From Roseivirga sp. (GTDB lineage: Bacteria; Bacteroidota; Bacteroidia; Cytophagales; Cyclobacteriaceae), in contig JAJCYM010000027.1 in the NCBI GenBank assembly GCA_029262895.1, positions 124,001 to 188,000 of the forward strand: a stretch of 64,000 nt of DNA. The letters run 5' to 3'. The translations under genes and the position numbers were made by a program. Numbering within the stretch: position 1 is the stretch's first letter; the number at the start of each line of letters is the position of its first letter. The notes under the pieces were generated by a model. That model did no database searches and was not told the origin of the DNA. It worked only from the letters and a program-made list of their open reading frames with translations. Below, piece after piece: positions 26,582 to 34,775 of this stretch.

Positions 26582-27883
26582 ATGCACAAACTGAAAGAAG
26601 TGGAAATAATAGGTTTTTGGGGTCAGCACAGAATTAGAACCTCATTCCATGATGATGTAAACATATTTATCGGAAAAAATGGAACAGGGAAAACAACTTT
26701 TATGAATTTGATGCAAGCCGTATTGGCTGTGGACCTTGAGGAATTATCGAATCTTCAGTTCGAGTCGATTATCTTAAAAATATCAAAAGGTAATCGTTCT
26801 AAAAAAATTCAAGTACATAAAAATCCGGACGAACTTTTAGAATACAAATCTATAACCTATCAGATAAGTCGTACTAAATTCCACTTTCCTATTCTTCCGA
26901 GAGATAGTCATTATAATAAATTTAGAAATACTCGTCTTCATCCAAAACTGCAACGGGAAATTGGAGAGTTAAAGGAGGAAATGAGCAATCTTGTAGGGTT
27001 ATCATTTCTATCGGTTAACAGAGAAGATAATATCGACCTTGATGAATATAGAGATAGAGGCAGACGTGAGTCAATAATTAATAGCGTTGATTTCAAATTA
27101 ATGAAATTGATGAATGATTTCACAACATATCAGCTTCAATTAGAATCAGAAATAAGTAACCTTTCAAACAAATTTCAAAAGGATGTTTTAAGGTCAATGC
27201 TATTCAATCCAGAGTTCGATAATGTCCCAATCAATAAAACAATTGATTTGGATACAGAAGCAATTGACGAATTGAAAACTAAACTTCAAGATGCCTATCG
27301 AGATTTAGGGATTTTGGACAAAAAAATTCTAGAAGGTATAAATCAACATATTGATTCTATTTCTAAAGCAGTAGAGTCAATTAATAAGAGTGTTGAAAAT
27401 CCTGAAAACCCAGTCTACGTAAACCATGTTACACCATTAACTTTACTGAGAAGAACAAGAAAAATTATTACTCTTTCAACTAAGCTTCAAGGAGATAAGC
27501 TAAGAGTATATAAACCAATTAATGATTATTTAACCCTTTTAAAATCTTTCGTAGAAGGAAAGACATTTGCAACTTCAAATAAAAATCAAGGTGGGTTAGT
27601 TGTACACAAAGCGAAAGAAGTTTTTCCCATTAATCAGCTTTCATCTGGAGAAAAGCAATTGATAATACTATTAACTGAGACATTATTACAAAAACAAGCC
27701 TCAACTATCTTTTTAGCAGATGAGCCAGAACTTTCTTTACATATTTCTTGGCAACGCAAAATTCTACCTTCTTTAAATGAGTTAAACCCCAATGCCCAAA
27801 TAATTGTCGCAACTCATTCGCCAGAAATTGTTGGGAAATGGGCATTAAATGCTATTAACATGGAAAACATCATCTATGAATAG
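26582..27883 (+). CDS. ariA: AriA-like AAA ATPase of a PARIS-type defence system
   Basis: ABC/SMC-like ATPase of 433 residues. Walker A GKNGTGKTT is at 31-39, the signature LSSGEK at 353-358, Walker B IFLADEPELSLH at 376-387, and the switch histidine in ATHSPEIV at 410-417; the middle (170-270) is helical. This is the AAA_15/AAA_21 form. The gene overlaps by 8 bases a DUF4435 gene. ATPase plus DUF4435 is the composition of PARIS, in which AriA senses phage anti-restriction proteins and holds AriB until triggered. The call rests on domain pairing and motifs. The DNA is markedly AT-rich (15 G+C in 60 bases at 26761-26820), suggesting transfer. Confidence 0.75.
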   Translation: MHKLKEVEIIGFWGQHRIRTSFHDDVNIFIGKNGTGKTTFMNLMQAVLAVDLEELSNLQFESIILKISKGNRSKKIQVHKNPDELLEYKSITYQISRTKFHFPILPRDSHYNKFRNTRLHPKLQREIGELKEEMSNLVGLSFLSVNREDNIDLDEYRDRGRRESIINSVDFKLMKLMNDFTTYQLQLESEISNLSNKFQKDVLRSMLFNPEFDNVPINKTIDLDTEAIDELKTKLQDAYRDLGILDKKILEGINQHIDSISKAVESINKSVENPENPVYVNHVTPLTLLRRTRKIITLSTKLQGDKLRVYKPINDYLTLLKSFVEGKTFATSNKNQGGLVVHKAKEVFPINQLSSGEKQLIILLTETLLQKQASTIFLADEPELSLHISWQRKILPSLNELNPNAQIIVATHSPEIVGKWALNAINMENIIYE

Positions 27884-28706
27884 TCTTGAATACTCTCAAG
27901 AAGCTGAGGAAGCAAAAGGCCTTTTTTACAACAAAGATTTCACTGTCTATGTTGAAGGGGATGATGACATTATGTTTTGGACACATTTATTTGACTTGGC
28001 AGAGGTTGACGCGCACATCGAAGAGGTTGGAGGTAGTGAAGAAATTGCTAAAAAAATTAAAGAAATTCTTGATAATAATGCTTCATTCATTGTAGCATGT
28101 GATTCTGACCATTCTGATTTCATGGAACCTGTTACACATGACAGAGTTATCAAAACCTACGGGTACTCAATTGAAAATTCCATGTATAGCCCTTTAAACA
28201 TTCAAAAAGCAATACGTAATCTTGGTAAAAAACCAGTAAACCTCAAAGATGAAATTGAGAAATGGGCAGAATCATTTAGTAATAATCTTTATGACTTACT
28301 GGTCTATGATATTGCTAATCACATCTACGATAAAGGTATTCAAGTCTTCGGCAATAATTGCCATAGATTTCTTAAAAATGGCACATCTCGAGAGGTCTGC
28401 AATACACAGGTATCTAGTTATTTGAACGGGATCGAAGTTCATTTTACTGATATGGAAATAGACGAAGTAAAAGAACAATTGTCTAAATCAAAGAAAGAAC
28501 TATGGTTTCATCTAAAAGGTCATTTTATCACTAATGGCATTATTAATCTTATTCAACATCATGTAAAACAAATCAGCGGGACTAAATGCAATATTTCACA
28601 TGATGGTCTTTATGCCCTTACTATTGATTGCACAGAAAAATGGAACAGTAGAATTGATATAAGAACTATTGTCTCGGATATTAAAAAAATAAAAAAAAGT
28701 GCCTAA
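27876..28706 (+). CDS. ariB: AriB-like DUF4435 (TOPRIM-like) effector of a PARIS-type system
   Basis: A 276-residue DUF4435 protein from ATG 27876, which overlaps the ATPase stop (ATGAATAG); an upstream in-frame ATG (27849) lies deep in the ATPase gene and is less likely. The TOPRIM-like active-site elements are V-Y-V-E-G-D-D-D (Glu27) and A-C-D-S-D-H-S-D (Asp76, Asp78), then Y-S-I-E-N. In characterised PARIS, AriB is a nuclease freed from AriA on infection that cuts host tRNA and stops growth. The Glu and Asp residues needed are present, so an active toxin is plausible. Other ATPase/TOPRIM pairs (OLD, Gabija) keep TOPRIM and ATPase in one chain or add a helicase, unlike here. Confidence 0.75.
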   Translation: MNSLEYSQEAEEAKGLFYNKDFTVYVEGDDDIMFWTHLFDLAEVDAHIEEVGGSEEIAKKIKEILDNNASFIVACDSDHSDFMEPVTHDRVIKTYGYSIENSMYSPLNIQKAIRNLGKKPVNLKDEIEKWAESFSNNLYDLLVYDIANHIYDKGIQVFGNNCHRFLKNGTSREVCNTQVSSYLNGIEVHFTDMEIDEVKEQLSKSKKELWFHLKGHFITNGIINLIQHHVKQISGTKCNISHDGLYALTIDCTEKWNSRIDIRTIVSDIKKIKKSA

Positions 28707-28811
28707 CAAAACCTATAAGCAATAGCATCCTGCGGGATACTACCATCCTCGGCTAGATCGTTACCTGCCATCCCCCAAACCTTTCCTCCTAAATTATTCA
28801 CGAAACTTACT

Positions 28812-28841
28812 TACTTTTGATAGTATCATATGATACTATCA
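28812..28841 (+). promoter_or_regulatory. fic promoter with perfect 24-bp palindromic operator
   Basis: A TAnnTTTG -7 box (TACTTTTG, 28812-28819) overlaps the left end of a perfect 24-base palindrome at 28818-28841 (half-site TGATAGTATCAT), whose last base is the A of the fic ATG. A repressor bound here would cover the transcription start and the start codon. The Fic protein has a winged-helix-like C-terminus, so autoregulation is a reasonable guess. Confidence 0.65.
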
Positions 28842-29797
28842 TGAAGCCGCCTTACGAAATAACACCAGCCATTCTAAAGTTAGTTTCCTCCATTTCGGAA
28901 AGAATCGGAGAAATCAACGCTTCACACTTAATCAAACCTCAAACTGAATTAAGAAAAAAGAATAAAATTAAAACCATCCAATCATCTCTGGAAATTGAAG
29001 GTAATACCTTAACAATAGAGCAAATAACCGCCTTACTTGAGAATAAAAGGGTAATTGCTCCTGCCAAAGATATATTGGAAGTCAAAAATGCCATTAAGGT
29101 TTATGACAAAATTCAGGGTTATAATTTTAGTTCTATTAATGATTTTAAAAGGGCGCATAAACTCTTAATGAACGGCTTAATTGATTCAGCAGGAGAATTC
29201 AGAAAAACGGAAGTTGGAGTAGTTAAAGGATCGAAAGTTCAGCATTTGGCTCCACCCGGTCCGATGGTAAATGGATTAATGAAGGATCTTTTTCAATACT
29301 TGAAAGAGACAGATGAACTACCTCTAATAAAAAGTTGCGCCTTTCATTATGAGCTTGAATTCATCCATCCATTCGTTGATGGAAACGGAAGAATGGGACG
29401 CCTCTGGCAGACCATCATTCTCATGAGGTATAACCCTTTATTTGAATACCTGCCAGTAGAATCAATAGTCAAAGAAAAACAAGAGGCGTATTATTTGGCA
29501 TTAAGTAAATCGGATAAGTCTGGCCAGGCGACTCCCTTTATTGAATTTATGCTTATGATAATAAGGGAGGCCTTAGATCTTGTTTTAAACAGTCAGCGAC
29601 CGAGCCTCTCTAACCAAGACCGCTTAATGATTTTTAAAGAAAAGAACATGGGCAAAGAATTTTCGCGACAAGATTACCTCAAACAATTCAAAGAAATATC
29701 CTCCGCTACTGCCAGTCGTGATCTAAAACATGGTGTTGATAATGGTATGCTTCGGAAAACAGGAGAAAAAAGGCTCACTACGTATAAATTTGACTAG
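28841..29797 (+). CDS. Class II Fic family AMP-transferase
   Basis: Fic-domain protein of 318 residues from ATG 28841; the frame is open to a TTG at 28817, but that would put the palindrome inside the coding region and precede the probable transcription start. The Fic motif H-P-F-V-D-G-N-G-R-M-G-R (176-187) is complete, so AMPylation (transfer of AMP to a Ser/Thr/Tyr of a target) is expected. An N-terminal inhibitory helix carries S-L-E-I-E-G (49-54), matching (S/T)xxxE(G/N), which places it in class II. Residues 255-318 look like a winged helix (FSRQDYLKQFKEISSATASR). It is downstream of the PARIS genes but has its own promoter. Confidence 0.88.
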   Translation: MKPPYEITPAILKLVSSISERIGEINASHLIKPQTELRKKNKIKTIQSSLEIEGNTLTIEQITALLENKRVIAPAKDILEVKNAIKVYDKIQGYNFSSINDFKRAHKLLMNGLIDSAGEFRKTEVGVVKGSKVQHLAPPGPMVNGLMKDLFQYLKETDELPLIKSCAFHYELEFIHPFVDGNGRMGRLWQTIILMRYNPLFEYLPVESIVKEKQEAYYLALSKSDKSGQATPFIEFMLMIIREALDLVLNSQRPSLSNQDRLMIFKEKNMGKEFSRQDYLKQFKEISSATASRDLKHGVDNGMLRKTGEKRLTTYKFD

Positions 29798-30069
29798 GCC
29801 TGAGAAGGCATATAAAGCCCCACCCCAATCTGGTGCTCACTTGTAGTGAGTGACTAATTTTAATACTCCTTCAGCAGCAGGGCATCGTCCTACTCCTGTT
29901 TCTAAGCACAGCTTATTGATGAATCAATACTCCTCATCTTCTCCAGGGACTATGTCCTCTAAGGATAGGAATATCAAGAACTTTTGGGCAAATTCCCTAT
30001 ACAAACGTGTTGTGCGACAGCAAAAATAAAATCGATAACGGAAGATCATTTTAATTTAAACTTGAAAAT
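29798..30069. other. Intergenic stretch at the right end of the accessory island
   Basis: 272 bases with no convincing coding frame. It contains CTCACT/AGTGAG around TGT (29837-29851) and an imperfect palindrome TGTTGTGCGACA at 30008-30019. The TTTAAACTTGAAA word precedes the DUF1428 gene. Confidence 0.35.
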
Positions 30070-30462
30070 ATGACGAACTACATAGACGGATTCGTTCTTC
30101 CCATTCCACAAATTCACCTGAACGAATACAAGCGTGTGGCTGAAACGGTTGCAAAAATCTGGAAGGAACATGGCGCACTCGCCTACTTTGAGTTTGTCGG
30201 TGAAGATTTAAAATTGGAAGGCACACGTTCTTTCCCGGAGGTAGTAGAGGCAAAAGAGGATGAAGTCATTGTTTTTGGGTGGGTTGTGTTCGATTCACGA
30301 GAGGCGCGTGACTTGGCAAATGAGCGGGTTGCCACCGACCCTAGAATGACTGGCTTAATTGCCCCACTGACCGATCCGTCAAGAATGGTTTTTGATGCCA
30401 AACGGATGGTTTACGGTGGATTCCAACCACTCGTTCAATTAAATAGCGGTAAGGCCGGATAA
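30070..30462 (+). CDS. DUF1428 family protein
   Basis: A 130-residue cytoplasmic protein. It starts NYIDGFVLPIP, then a K-x-W-K-E-H-G-A-L-A-Y-F-E helix-strand, G-T-R-S-F-P, and ends with F-D-A-K-R-M-V-Y-G-G-F-Q, the run of elements typical of DUF1428 (a dimeric alpha/beta-barrel fold such as E. coli YbaA). No enzymatic function is established for the family. The gene is separated from the island by some 270 bases and G+C returns to the core level, so it probably belongs to the chromosome proper. Confidence 0.85.
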   Translation: MTNYIDGFVLPIPQIHLNEYKRVAETVAKIWKEHGALAYFEFVGEDLKLEGTRSFPEVVEAKEDEVIVFGWVVFDSREARDLANERVATDPRMTGLIAPLTDPSRMVFDAKRMVYGGFQPLVQLNSGKAG

Positions 30463-30611
30463 AAATGAAGCCCAAGTTCAACGATGACTTTAAAACCTAG
30501 GCTTCTACCAACTCATACAGTAAGCCCACTCCTTATTAGCACGGCTTTTTTCTTTCCCCTTTACAACCTCCACCCAATTTCAGGTGTCAAAGAAAACAAA
30601 CCACCTTAATT

Positions 30612-31280
30612 ATGAAAAGATTAGTCTTTACGCTACTCGCCCTATTCCTTCTTAGCTCATTCGTCCAGGCACAGTCAAAATTCAGCTATTCTATATTGAG
30701 CCATAGTTCAACGTCCTTAGATGACGTTACCAATATTTGCATTTTCCGAGCTCCTCCTCTGGGCGGAGTATGCTTTGACCTTGAGGCTTCCTGGAAAACC
30801 AATCTGACTTTGGCTGTAAACTACGAAGCTAGCTCTAGATTCAGAATTCAGTCCGGTCTTTCTTACAATACCTTAGCTCAGGATGTGCTCAACCGCCAAC
30901 TAGGTACCGATCGATACAAGCTTAAATTTCTGAGTATTCCAATCAGAGCACATTACTTTATAACTACTGGTAAAACACGCTTCTATTCCGGGCTCGGTTT
31001 AAGAACAGACATCCGCACGAACCCAAGCATCCCTACAGTCGAAGGTGATGGCATTAATGATAATGCGAGAAGTTTTGGATTGAGCATGGAGGCCCTTATC
31101 GGTTTAGAAATCCCATTGATGCGCCATATCAAATTCAATATTGAGCCCACCTATTCAGGAGCTTTAACCAATTACACCAAAGATCTCACTTTGCCTCAGG
31201 GTGCTTTCTTTGATGGTTTGATCTCAGAGAAACCAAAGAGAATTGGTATTTCACTTGGGTTAACCTACAACGTTAAGTGA
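30612..31280 (+). CDS. Outer-membrane beta-barrel protein (PorT-like)
   Basis: Exported protein of 222 residues with a signal peptide (1-20, ends FVQAQ). The mature part alternates short amphipathic strands (FRIQSGLSYNTL, KLKFLSIPIRAHYF, TRFYSGLGLRTD, SFGLSMEALIGLEI) and ends with an aromatic/polar strand, IGISLGLTYNV, the usual pattern of eight-stranded barrels. A pair of cysteines (NICIF and GGVCF) near residues 43 and 54 may form a loop disulfide. No ligand can be named. Confidence 0.7.
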   Translation: MKRLVFTLLALFLLSSFVQAQSKFSYSILSHSSTSLDDVTNICIFRAPPLGGVCFDLEASWKTNLTLAVNYEASSRFRIQSGLSYNTLAQDVLNRQLGTDRYKLKFLSIPIRAHYFITTGKTRFYSGLGLRTDIRTNPSIPTVEGDGINDNARSFGLSMEALIGLEIPLMRHIKFNIEPTYSGALTNYTKDLTLPQGAFFDGLISEKPKRIGISLGLTYNVK

Positions 31281-31373
31281 TCTGATTTCGCCTGAACATG
31301 ATCATGCTTGGATAAGCTTTGAACTTTGGTACTTTGTTGTTAGAATAGATTCAAAATCTATAAGCACGACATT

Positions 31374-31796
31374 ATGGTACAATCAATCGTTCACATAGCC
31401 CTGGTAGTCAGAGATTATGATGAAGCAATCGAGTTCTACACCAAGAAATTGAATTTCCAGCTGATTGAAGACATCTATCAACCTGAGCAGGATAAGCGTT
31501 GGGTGGTCGTATCACCTCCCGGGTCTCAAGGCACCACCATTTTACTGGCCAAAGCTTCAAAGCCAATTCAAGAAGACTTTATTGGAAATCAATCTGGCGG
31601 AAGGGTATTTCTTTTCTTGAATACGGATGATTTTTGGAGGGACTATAATGAAATGTTCGCAAAGGGCATTGAATTCATTAGAGCACCCAAAGAGGCAGAA
31701 TATGGAACGGTTGCCGTGTTCAAGGACCTCTATGGAAACCTCTGGGATTTATTGGAGTACAAACCAGATCATCCAATAGCAAAAAGAATGAAATAG
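31374..31796 (+). CDS. VOC (glyoxalase/bleomycin resistance) superfamily protein
   Basis: A 140-residue single-domain VOC protein with two beta-alpha-beta-beta-beta modules. Module one is VHIALVVRDYDEAIEFYTKKL, with His7 as the likely first metal ligand; the second contains G-R-V-F-L-F-L-N-T-D-D-F, followed by the terminal AVFKDLYGNLWDLLEY, where D-x-x-G-N-L-W-D-L-x-E provides the last ligand Glu. These are consistent with a metal-dependent lyase, isomerase or dioxygenase-like activity, but the substrate cannot be assigned. Confidence 0.85.
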   Translation: MVQSIVHIALVVRDYDEAIEFYTKKLNFQLIEDIYQPEQDKRWVVVSPPGSQGTTILLAKASKPIQEDFIGNQSGGRVFLFLNTDDFWRDYNEMFAKGIEFIRAPKEAEYGTVAVFKDLYGNLWDLLEYKPDHPIAKRMK

Positions 31797-31878
31797 CCTT
31801 ACCCAAACAATGCCCTGCATTTGTGGCTAGCATTGCTGCAAATAAAACTCTCATTCTAATCTGGAGAGGCTAGTCAGC

Positions 31879-31914
31879 AAAAAGACCTTCTCGCAAATTG
31901 GAGAAGCCTTTTTA
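31879..31914 (+). terminator. Probable terminator downstream of the VOC gene
   Basis: CTTCTC/GAGAAG stem around an 8-base loop, flanked by AAAAAG and CTTTTTAT. It is about 85 bases after the VOC stop codon. Confidence 0.6.
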
Positions 31915-31985
31915 TAACATTGCTGGTAGGGGTTTTAGGTTTTCAATTGTCCTACCACTGAAAGCTTGAAATCAGTCAGTACCAA

Positions 31986-32789
31986 ATGTTCTACTCCCTT
32001 CCCCAACACTCCAAAAGATCATCGGTCCTTATAAAGTGCCCTGTCAGTTTCAAATTAATCTTAGGACTGTCAATTGGATGTCTCCTTTTTTCAGGTTGTT
32101 CCACTACCTATGGAGTTGCCAACATCCATACTAGCTCAACTTATTCAGCAAATCCTGGACATGCAGATACTACATCTGTGACAATGAAATCCACTTATGT
32201 ATCAGGGACTATTTCATCTAATGTTAAAGATGAGGCTTACAACAGTAGGGAATTCTCAAAATTCGGAACCTTATCTGTTCATAGAAGCATTACTGAAAAA
32301 ACACATCACCTGAGCTATGGAGGTTTTGGTTTTCTAGGGAATTACACCGCAAATGCGGAGAGCACAGCTCCAGGTAATAAATCATTTTATGGTTTGGGTT
32401 TCTTTGGGGCTGCAAGTATTAGGGTAGGCAAAAGGCGAAAGTTTTTAGACTTTGGGCCAAAGCTTGCCATTAAATATGAGGGAGGTAATTATTATAAGTT
32501 CAGAAGAGATCAAAGTGAAATCGATGATTTCAGTAATACGCATCCTCAACTCATATCTGCCCATCTTGGTGCTCAAATGACGTTTAATTATAAATTCGGA
32601 AATGTAAAATCAGGCACATTCACCTACTTCGGAGGAGTTTTTGGAGGCCCAAGACCAACGGCCTTATTTAGTCTTGGAATGTTCGCATCATACAAACGTT
32701 ATACATTAATAGCTGACCTTAGCGCAGGCGATATCATTGCTTATGGAATTACTTCTCTATCGTTTTCCTATAACTTAAATAAGAATTAG
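31986..32789 (+). CDS. Hypothetical outer-membrane lipoprotein
   Basis: A 267-residue protein with an unusually long basic lead before a hydrophobic segment and lipobox L-F-S-G-C (Cys38), so residues 1-37 form the signal. No Met lies between, so ATG 31986 is the only sensible start. The mature part is Ser/Thr/Gly/Tyr rich with strand-like blocks (LSYGGFGFLGNYTA, GLGFFGAASIRVG, FTYFGGVFGG, LTSLSFSYNL), suggesting a beta-barrel-like or beta-sandwich envelope protein. I do not recognise a family. Its last 4 bases overlap the end of the convergent nucleoside transporter gene. Confidence 0.65.
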   Translation: MFYSLPQHSKRSSVLIKCPVSFKLILGLSIGCLLFSGCSTTYGVANIHTSSTYSANPGHADTTSVTMKSTYVSGTISSNVKDEAYNSREFSKFGTLSVHRSITEKTHHLSYGGFGFLGNYTANAESTAPGNKSFYGLGFFGAASIRVGKRRKFLDFGPKLAIKYEGGNYYKFRRDQSEIDDFSNTHPQLISAHLGAQMTFNYKFGNVKSGTFTYFGGVFGGPRPTALFSLGMFASYKRYTLIADLSAGDIIAYGITSLSFSYNLNKN

Positions 32790-34099
32790 CCGAACAGTGC
32801 TCCGGCAATCGTAGCAGTCATCATTGTGGCTAGTGTGGCGGCTATCAAGGCCCGCATTCCTAGTTTTGAAAGGTCGCTTTGTCTTTTTGGTGCCAGGCTT
32901 CCGATCCCTCCTATTTGAATAGCTATAGAGCTGAAATTGGCAAAGCCACATAAGGCATAAGTGGAAATAATAATCGCCCTTGGACTCAGCGCCCCATTGG
33001 ATTTCATATTCGCCAAATCCAGATAAGCCACCAGTTCGTTAATCACAATTTTCTGTCCTAGCAGGCTACCTACCTGAAGGGTCTCCTGCCAATCAATGCC
33101 CATGATAAAGGCAAAAACTCTGAACACTTGTCCCAGTATATATTGGAGGTTAAAACCCTCGAAAATGCCATTTGTGCTTGATACCACGTAGGCATTCAGG
33201 CCGGTCCAGCTTCCTATGCCATCCATCAAAAGCCAGTTTAAAGCAAAGATTATTGCAATAAATGCAAGCAGCATACCACCGATATTCAGGGCAAGCTTCA
33301 ATCCATCAGCAGCACCACTGGCCAGGGCATCAATCAGGTTAACTCCGATCTTATCCTTGCTGACCTTCAGGCTTTTATCGATTTTTTCTGGTTCCGTTTC
33401 CGGTAAGAACATTTTCGCCATTAAGATGGCCGCTGGGGCATTCATCACCGAAGCGCTGAGTAGGTATGTGGCAAATTGAGCCTTTTCGACATCGCTGTCT
33501 CCTCCTAAAAACTGAACATATAATGCCAGTACACTTCCGGCAATTGTAGCCATCCCTCCTGTCATCAAACAAAGCAATTCGGATTTGGTCATCCGATCAA
33601 TAAAGGGCTTGACTAACAAAGGCGCCTCTGTTTGTCCAAGAAATATATTTCCAGCAGCCGACATGCTTTCTGCTCCAGAAAGTCCCATTGTCTTTGCCAT
33701 AATCCAGGCAAAGCCATAGACTATCTTTTGGAGAATACCCAGATAGTATAAGCCTGCGGTTACTGCCGCAAAGAAAATTACAGTGGGTAAGGCCTGAAAG
33801 GCAAACAGGAAGCCAAGGCTATGTTTCGTGGTTTGGCCTGCGTCACTGTTCTTTGACAGGTGACCAAATAAGAACTCCGCACCGTCAAGCGAAAAGCCAA
33901 GAAAGGTCACAAATTGGGTGCTTACCCATTGAAAGGCATCCTGAACAAAACCAACTTTCGAAATCAATACGGCTATAATGATTTGCATCACGAGGGCCAC
34001 TCCAACCAAGCGCCAATCTATCTTCTTCTTTTTACCCGAAAATAGATAAGCTATGCCAACCAAAATCGCTAATCCGAGTACTGCTCTTAGATAAATCAT
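32786..34099 (-). CDS. Concentrative nucleoside transporter (CNT/NupC family)
   Basis: Inner-membrane nucleoside symporter of 437 residues with about ten membrane segments. The N-terminal gate domain is followed by GAEFLFGHLS, the conserved F-L-G-Q-T-E-A-P-L-L substrate loop (MSAAGNIFLGQTEAPLLVKP near 150-170), MTGGMATIAGSVLALYV and, near the C-terminus, LCGFANFSSIAIQIGG, all landmarks of CNTs. It takes up nucleosides with H+ or Na+. The 3' end overlaps the convergent lipoprotein gene by 4 bases. The upstream gene on the same strand ends in a terminator, so transcription is likely separate. Confidence 0.92.
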   Translation of the reverse strand: MIYLRAVLGLAILVGIAYLFSGKKKKIDWRLVGVALVMQIIIAVLISKVGFVQDAFQWVSTQFVTFLGFSLDGAEFLFGHLSKNSDAGQTTKHSLGFLFAFQALPTVIFFAAVTAGLYYLGILQKIVYGFAWIMAKTMGLSGAESMSAAGNIFLGQTEAPLLVKPFIDRMTKSELLCLMTGGMATIAGSVLALYVQFLGGDSDVEKAQFATYLLSASVMNAPAAILMAKMFLPETEPEKIDKSLKVSKDKIGVNLIDALASGAADGLKLALNIGGMLLAFIAIIFALNWLLMDGIGSWTGLNAYVVSSTNGIFEGFNLQYILGQVFRVFAFIMGIDWQETLQVGSLLGQKIVINELVAYLDLANMKSNGALSPRAIIISTYALCGFANFSSIAIQIGGIGSLAPKRQSDLSKLGMRALIAATLATMMTATIAGALFG

Positions 34100-34123
34100 A
34101 ATGCTTTTGGTTAAGACATAAAA

Positions 34124-34161
34124 ATGCCTTCCTCTCCGATAGCCTACGGAAAGGAAGGCAT
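34124..34161 (-). terminator. Terminator after the bifunctional-nuclease-domain gene
   Basis: ATGCCTTCCT (34124-34133) and AGGAAGGCAT (34152-34161) form a perfect 10-base stem; the minus strand continues into TTTTATG. It separates this gene from the nucleoside transporter. Confidence 0.75.
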
Positions 34162-34175
34162 CATTAAAAAGTTAG

Positions 34176-34763
34176 TCAGTTTCTTTTATTTATCTCATCT
34201 CTGATTTTCGCGGCCTTCTCATAGTCCTCATCTGACAAAGCCTGTTCCAACAACTCTTCAAGCGTATCCAATGGCAAATCCTTCAATTGATCACCCTGAG
34301 GTTTTTCAATAGTAATTTGCTCTTCCAACTCCTCTGCCGCCTCTTCCTCATCAGTCAATATAATACCTGCTTCGGACAAAACCGCCTCATAAGTATAAAA
34401 AGGGACGTCAAATCGAATCCCAATGGCAATAGCATCTGAAGGTCTTGCGTCTACTTCGATACTCTTTTCTCCATTCGAGCATACCACCTTGGCAAAGAAT
34501 ACGCCCTCCTTCAAGTCTGAAATCACAATCTCTTCCACGCTATAATCAAATGCATTTGCAAAGGATTTAAATAGGTCATGGGTCATGGGTCTGTTGGGCA
34601 CAATCTTCTCAATCTCCAGGGCGATCGCCTGGGCTTCGAACATGCCAATGATGATGGGTAATCTACGCTCTCCGTCTACTTCGCCCAACACCAATGCAAA
34701 TGAGCCTGATGTTTGTGACTGGCTGGAAGAAAGCCCTAGAATTTCGATTTTTAATTTCTCCAA
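34176..34763 (-). CDS. Bifunctional nuclease (BFN/DUF151) domain protein with UVR motif
   Basis: A 195-residue cytoplasmic protein. Residues 1-135 are the DUF151/BFN domain (LPIIIGMFEAQAIALEI, TMDHDL-like MTHDLFKSF, and the hallmark V-D-A-R-P-S-D-A-I-A-I-G). An acidic linker follows, then a UvrB/UvrC-type coiled motif at about 160-195 (LLEQALSDEDYEKAAKIRD). The BFN+UVR combination is standard in Bacteroidota. The family has been reported to have nuclease activity in plants, but its bacterial role is unclear. It lies 12 bases from etfA and is probably cotranscribed with the etf genes. Confidence 0.9.
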   Translation of the reverse strand: MEKLKIEILGLSSSQSQTSGSFALVLGEVDGERRLPIIIGMFEAQAIALEIEKIVPNRPMTHDLFKSFANAFDYSVEEIVISDLKEGVFFAKVVCSNGEKSIEVDARPSDAIAIGIRFDVPFYTYEAVLSEAGIILTDEEEAAEELEEQITIEKPQGDQLKDLPLDTLEELLEQALSDEDYEKAAKIRDEINKRN

Positions 34764-34775
34764 GTCTCTGAAAAT

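Noticed and set aside
26582-28706. Assignment of the ATPase/TOPRIM pair as OLD or Gabija
   Set aside because: OLD carries ATPase and TOPRIM in one polypeptide, and Gabija pairs it with a UvrD-like helicase. Here the TOPRIM-like protein is separate and looks like DUF4435, with no helicase.
30008-30019. TGTTGTGCGACA near the right end of the island as an integron attC or attachment site
   Set aside because: It does not satisfy the GTTRRRY/RYYYAAC core and no direct-repeat partner was found near the recombinase relic.
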